Below, piece after piece: positions 54,569 to 57,275 of a DNA stretch of 57,275 bases. The notes under the pieces were generated by a model, which searched no databases, was not told the origin of the DNA, and was given only the letters and a program-made list of their open reading frames with translations. The stretch lies in assembly GCA_000349905.1 (NCBI GenBank), contig KB722758.1, positions 256,930-314,204 of the forward strand, given 5' to 3'. Position numbers and translations under genes: made by a program. Origin of the DNA: Volvariella volvacea V23. Lineage: Eukaryota; Basidiomycota; Agaricomycetes; Agaricales; Pluteaceae. Within the stretch, counting starts at the first letter, position 1. Every line of letters begins with the position of its first letter.

Positions 54569-56408
54569 TTTGTGAGACTATATAGTCGATTTTGGTTGCG
54601 ATGAGAAGTGAAATCGCTGGAGTGTATTTGTGACTTTATGAGCCCTTCCAATCCTGCTTTTATACCCCTCCTCTACGCCCTTTCTGTACTTCAAGTCGTA
54701 TATGGTGCTTTGGCTATCTTCCGGTCTGCTCGTGTGGTGGCCCAGCAAACGCCGGACATGTCCTGGATGCACATGTGCTGAGGTCCATCTTGGCGCTCTA
54801 GAGAACAAATGCCATGTACACCAGAGAAGTAGGAGATAATTATGTTCCGTTCCACTCAATGGAATTAGAACACTTACTCCCCCCTCGTCTATTGATAGTC
54901 AATCTAGCGAAATATCCCCTTCGCGAAGGTGGTCAGAAAACAGACTCGGCTGTCAATCAAAAGATGTCAGTATATCGCGGAAATCTGCAGAAATTCTCGG
55001 TCGGGATCATCACTTGTGAAGAACCGACGGCTCACGAGCAGAAAAATGGCTCAATGATTTTCTCAACGATTTCGAGACTTCAAAACGGATGGAAAGCGAA
55101 AGAGAAACCCAGCCACTGTCAGTCCCCGCCTTCAAATATGTACTCCTTGCCCGGTGGGGATGTCGACACAAATGGTCTAGTATCCATCTAGTGGCACTCC
55201 CGTATCATCTTGGAAGTAAGAGTAAACAAGTCTAGCTTCTCTTGGCAACGTTTGACAACAAGATACGATGAGCACGCGGTTGAGGAGGACGAAAACTGGG
55301 GGTGTCACTTTTTTCAACCTGAAGCCACAAGCCACTGAATGATAGGCACTGATGTCAGCCTGAGCGAGATCTCTATCACGGAACACACACACGAGTGAGC
55401 ACGATAACGAACGCACCCTTTTGCATCTCTGATACATCCAGAAATGCAAGCGATCAAAGCCTATCAATAGTCGTGATAGCATGACGCCACTACTGACCAT
55501 CGGGGTGATGACGCTCGAAATAGGCAACTCTGGAGGTGACGTTTTGAGGGGGAAGAATGGAGGAAAATAAGCTCTCCCTATCGTGACCACGAGGTCTTGC
55601 AATGAGGCTCTGAGGCTGGAGAAGGGGAAATAGGAAGGTCGGAGCCAGTTCCTGTTGGTTTGGTCGTGGCGGTACCGGTGGTGTATACGCACCTGGACAT
55701 CTTTCATCAGCAGTTCTCGAACGCCGTTCTCAGGTGCATTTGAGCACGGTCACCGCGACAGCACCTCCCCAACCCGAGATCCCAATATCGTCGCGTTCCT
55801 ACTCGCCTGAGCTGCCCATCGGCCGAAAGGGGGACGATGCTAACTAGGAGCGTCGCCTTTCCGTCCATGGCGAACCGCTGCCCTTGTGATCATGAAATAG
55901 CAGCTCATATCATGGTGCCTGCCCTCCTGCTTTACCACGCGCCGTTCGCTGCTTGGAGTAGTGGGCTGCATGCAGAGTGCATGCTTACTCGACCAGATGA
56001 CACGATTTAGTGCCGGTGTCTACGTGGATCCTGGAAAAGATATTCAGCCACATGAGTGTGCAAAGACAAGCGTATTGAGGGTTGCTAAAATTTCCGTATT
56101 TGGGTGTCTTCAGTGTGTTTGGAATGCCCTTCCCGTTGGCGGTTCGGATGGATTGACTCAGTGGGTGCTATCGGAGAGCAAGTTCGTCAGGAGCAATAGG
56201 AAAATCTACAAAAAGGACTGGTGAACGTCCGGATCGAATAAATAGAGAAAACAGGTCGCTATCATATTCCAAGAGTAGTGATTAGCAGATTATGTAGCAC
56301 AACTACGTATAGCTCTACGAGTAGGAATAATATCTATCGTTCTATAATGTCTAACCAATAGCATATAACAGCCTAAAAATACACCTGGCGATCATCTCGT
56401 CCCAGCGC
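54569..56408. other. Large intergenic region, no supported gene
   Basis: More than 1.8 kb. Longest frames are 125 codons (+, 54814-55191) and 176 codons (-, 55177-55707). Neither has recognisable motifs, low-complexity bias or convincing start context. The left end is the metalloprotease promoter; the right end is the 3' flank of the helicase gene (AT-rich near 56250-56380). A repeated tgcatgc word lies at 55968-55984. Confidence 0.4.
54658..54664 (-). promoter_or_regulatory. TATA box of the metalloprotease gene
   Basis: TATAAAA on the minus strand (context gggTATAAAAgcagg), 90 bp upstream of the ATG at 54568. Confidence 0.55.
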
Positions 56409-57275
56409 CTACGCTGACCCACTAGCAGCGGCACGAGCACCAGCCTTCCTCTCCTCCCCCTCCCCCTGCCTCCGCCCCCGCTGTACACCCTGCCCCCCTC
56501 CCCTACCAGCAGCCTGGAAAGCCTTCCACTTCGCCAGCGTCCTGACCACATACCCCTGCTGGCTCTGCTGCCTCACCAGCCTCAAATCCCTCGCGCTGAT
56601 ATACTCAATCCCGCTCGGGTTCACATTGATCTTCGACCTCATCGTGTCCTGGGCACTGGGGTAGGTATCAGCGCTGATGCCTATTTTAGCACTGGCATCG
56701 TTGGACCTGCCGCGGGCCTGGGGGAGAGCCCGGGGTAATGACGGCTCCTCGTCGTCGAACGGGCGGTTGAATGCAGGCTTTTTGAACTTCTGCATGATCG
56801 CCCGACGCGCTTCCGCACGCGACCGGACTGGGCCCTCCGGGCTCGTCTCGCGCCTCTGCGCAAGCCTCGCCTCCCAGCTCACTTGCGGGGTGTTCATATG
56901 CTCTCTGATTCTACTCATAACCTGGCTCCAATTCCTCTCGAAGCGCTCGCGCGCCTGCAAACGTACATCCTCCCTCTCACTTTCGTCCGCTCTCTCCCTC
57001 TCCGCCTGCGAACTCGAGTCCAGCCGCTCCAAACACCACTCCAACGCATGCTCAACCCTCCCCTTCAACTCTGCCGCATACTCATAATCGCTATACGCCA
57101 CCGGGTTCCTGAACCCCATCCACACATACACCACAATCGTCTTGTGGAAGTTCTCCAACAACAGCAAGTCCTTCATCTCCATCCTCGTCTGGCGCCACTG
57201 CCTCCTCAGCCCCCTCAGCTGCCTCTCCAGCTGCCCAATCGTCTTCTCCAATCTCCCCTTCCGTGCTTTGTTATT
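56409..57275 (-). CDS. SUV3: C-terminal part of a Suv3-like mitochondrial RNA helicase (5' end outside window)
   Basis: The frame is open from the right edge to a stop at 56409, 288 codons without a visible intron. LLLLENFHKTIVVYVWMGFRNP resembles the LExxHKxLxLYLWLSYRF block of the Suv3 C-terminal helical bundle, and ELKGRVEHALEWCLERL fits the helix that follows. After this comes a long basic and acidic extension (RERADESEREDVRLQARERF), EYISARDLRLVRQQ, and a Gly/Arg-rich tail (GRGGGQGVQRGRRQGEGEER). Known: Suv3 is an NTP-dependent helicase of the mitochondrial degradosome. The helicase motifs would lie to the right of the window, so the call rests on the C-terminal block alone. The tail of over 150 residues is longer than I expect for the family. 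Confidence 0.5.
   Translation of the reverse strand, partial: NNKARKGRLEKTIGQLERQLRGLRRQWRQTRMEMKDLLLLENFHKTIVVYVWMGFRNPVAYSDYEYAAELKGRVEHALEWCLERLDSSSQAERERADESEREDVRLQARERFERNWSQVMSRIREHMNTPQVSWEARLAQRRETSPEGPVRSRAEARRAIMQKFKKPAFNRPFDDEEPSLPRALPQARGRSNDASAKIGISADTYPSAQDTMRSKINVNPSGIEYISARDLRLVRQQSQQGYVVRTLAKWKAFQAAGRGGGQGVQRGRRQGEGEERKAGARAAASGSA

Noticed and set aside
54814..55191. 125-codon plus-strand ORF
   Set aside because: No similarity recognised and no promoter; overlaps the other chance frame.
55177..55707. 176-codon minus-strand ORF
   Set aside because: No motif, no transcription signals and ordinary spacer composition; a chance frame remains the best guess.

Overview
The window reads as nuclear DNA of a filamentous basidiomycete, most likely an Agaricomycete. 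Genes are broken by many 50-80 bp GT-AG introns. The families are typical of mushrooms: intron-poor F-box/LRR proteins that start with a short coiled coil, a DUF6697-like protein, CAP/PR-1 secreted proteins, an M43B metalloprotease, a P450, and half-size ABC transporters. I see no transposon ORF, rRNA, tRNA or CRISPR array.

Layout. 1-8158 (-) is one very large intersectin/Pan1-type endocytic scaffold (EH, Pro-rich/coiled coil, WH2, two SH3, DH, PH) that runs off the left edge. It is followed by an F-box gene (8891-10582 +), a membrane GNAT acetyltransferase (11351-12368 +), two tandem paralogous half ABC transporters (12475-15241 - and 15796-18591 -), a second F-box gene (19457-21202 -) and a second GNAT (21541-22548 -). 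The next block holds a small acidic-tailed protein (23406-24062 +), a DUF6697-like protein (24366-26559 +) and a DJ-1/PfpI protein (27611-28577 +). Three GNAT genes in a row (29282-33220 -) lead to the Paf1-complex subunit Cdc73 (33729-35424 -). A CRE/TATA promoter with a candidate spliced non-coding transcript comes next, then a tandem pair of CAP proteins (37347-40352 +). The right part has a decayed MDR-type ABC transporter, a dsRNA-binding protein with a degenerate RNase III domain (43128-44084 +), two more GNATs (44623-45704 + intact; 46842-47782 + frameshifted), a third F-box gene (48155-49852 +), a P450 (50174-52478 -), an M43B metalloprotease (53425-54568 -) and the C-terminus of a Suv3-like mitochondrial helicase (56409-57275 -).

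The main theme is a local expansion of seven NAT8-like GNAT genes. All share a predicted two-helix membrane hairpin and two phase-1 introns at homologous positions, and they are scattered among unrelated genes. Two subtypes occur as a collinear pair that is repeated in inverted orientation about 11 kb away, which points to segmental duplication. Conserved housekeeping genes (intersectin, Cdc73, Suv3-like) alternate with fast-changing duplicated or secreted genes (F-box, GNAT, CAP, ABC, P450). Splice sites were placed by eye from consensus sites and reading frame, so exon ends are predictions.
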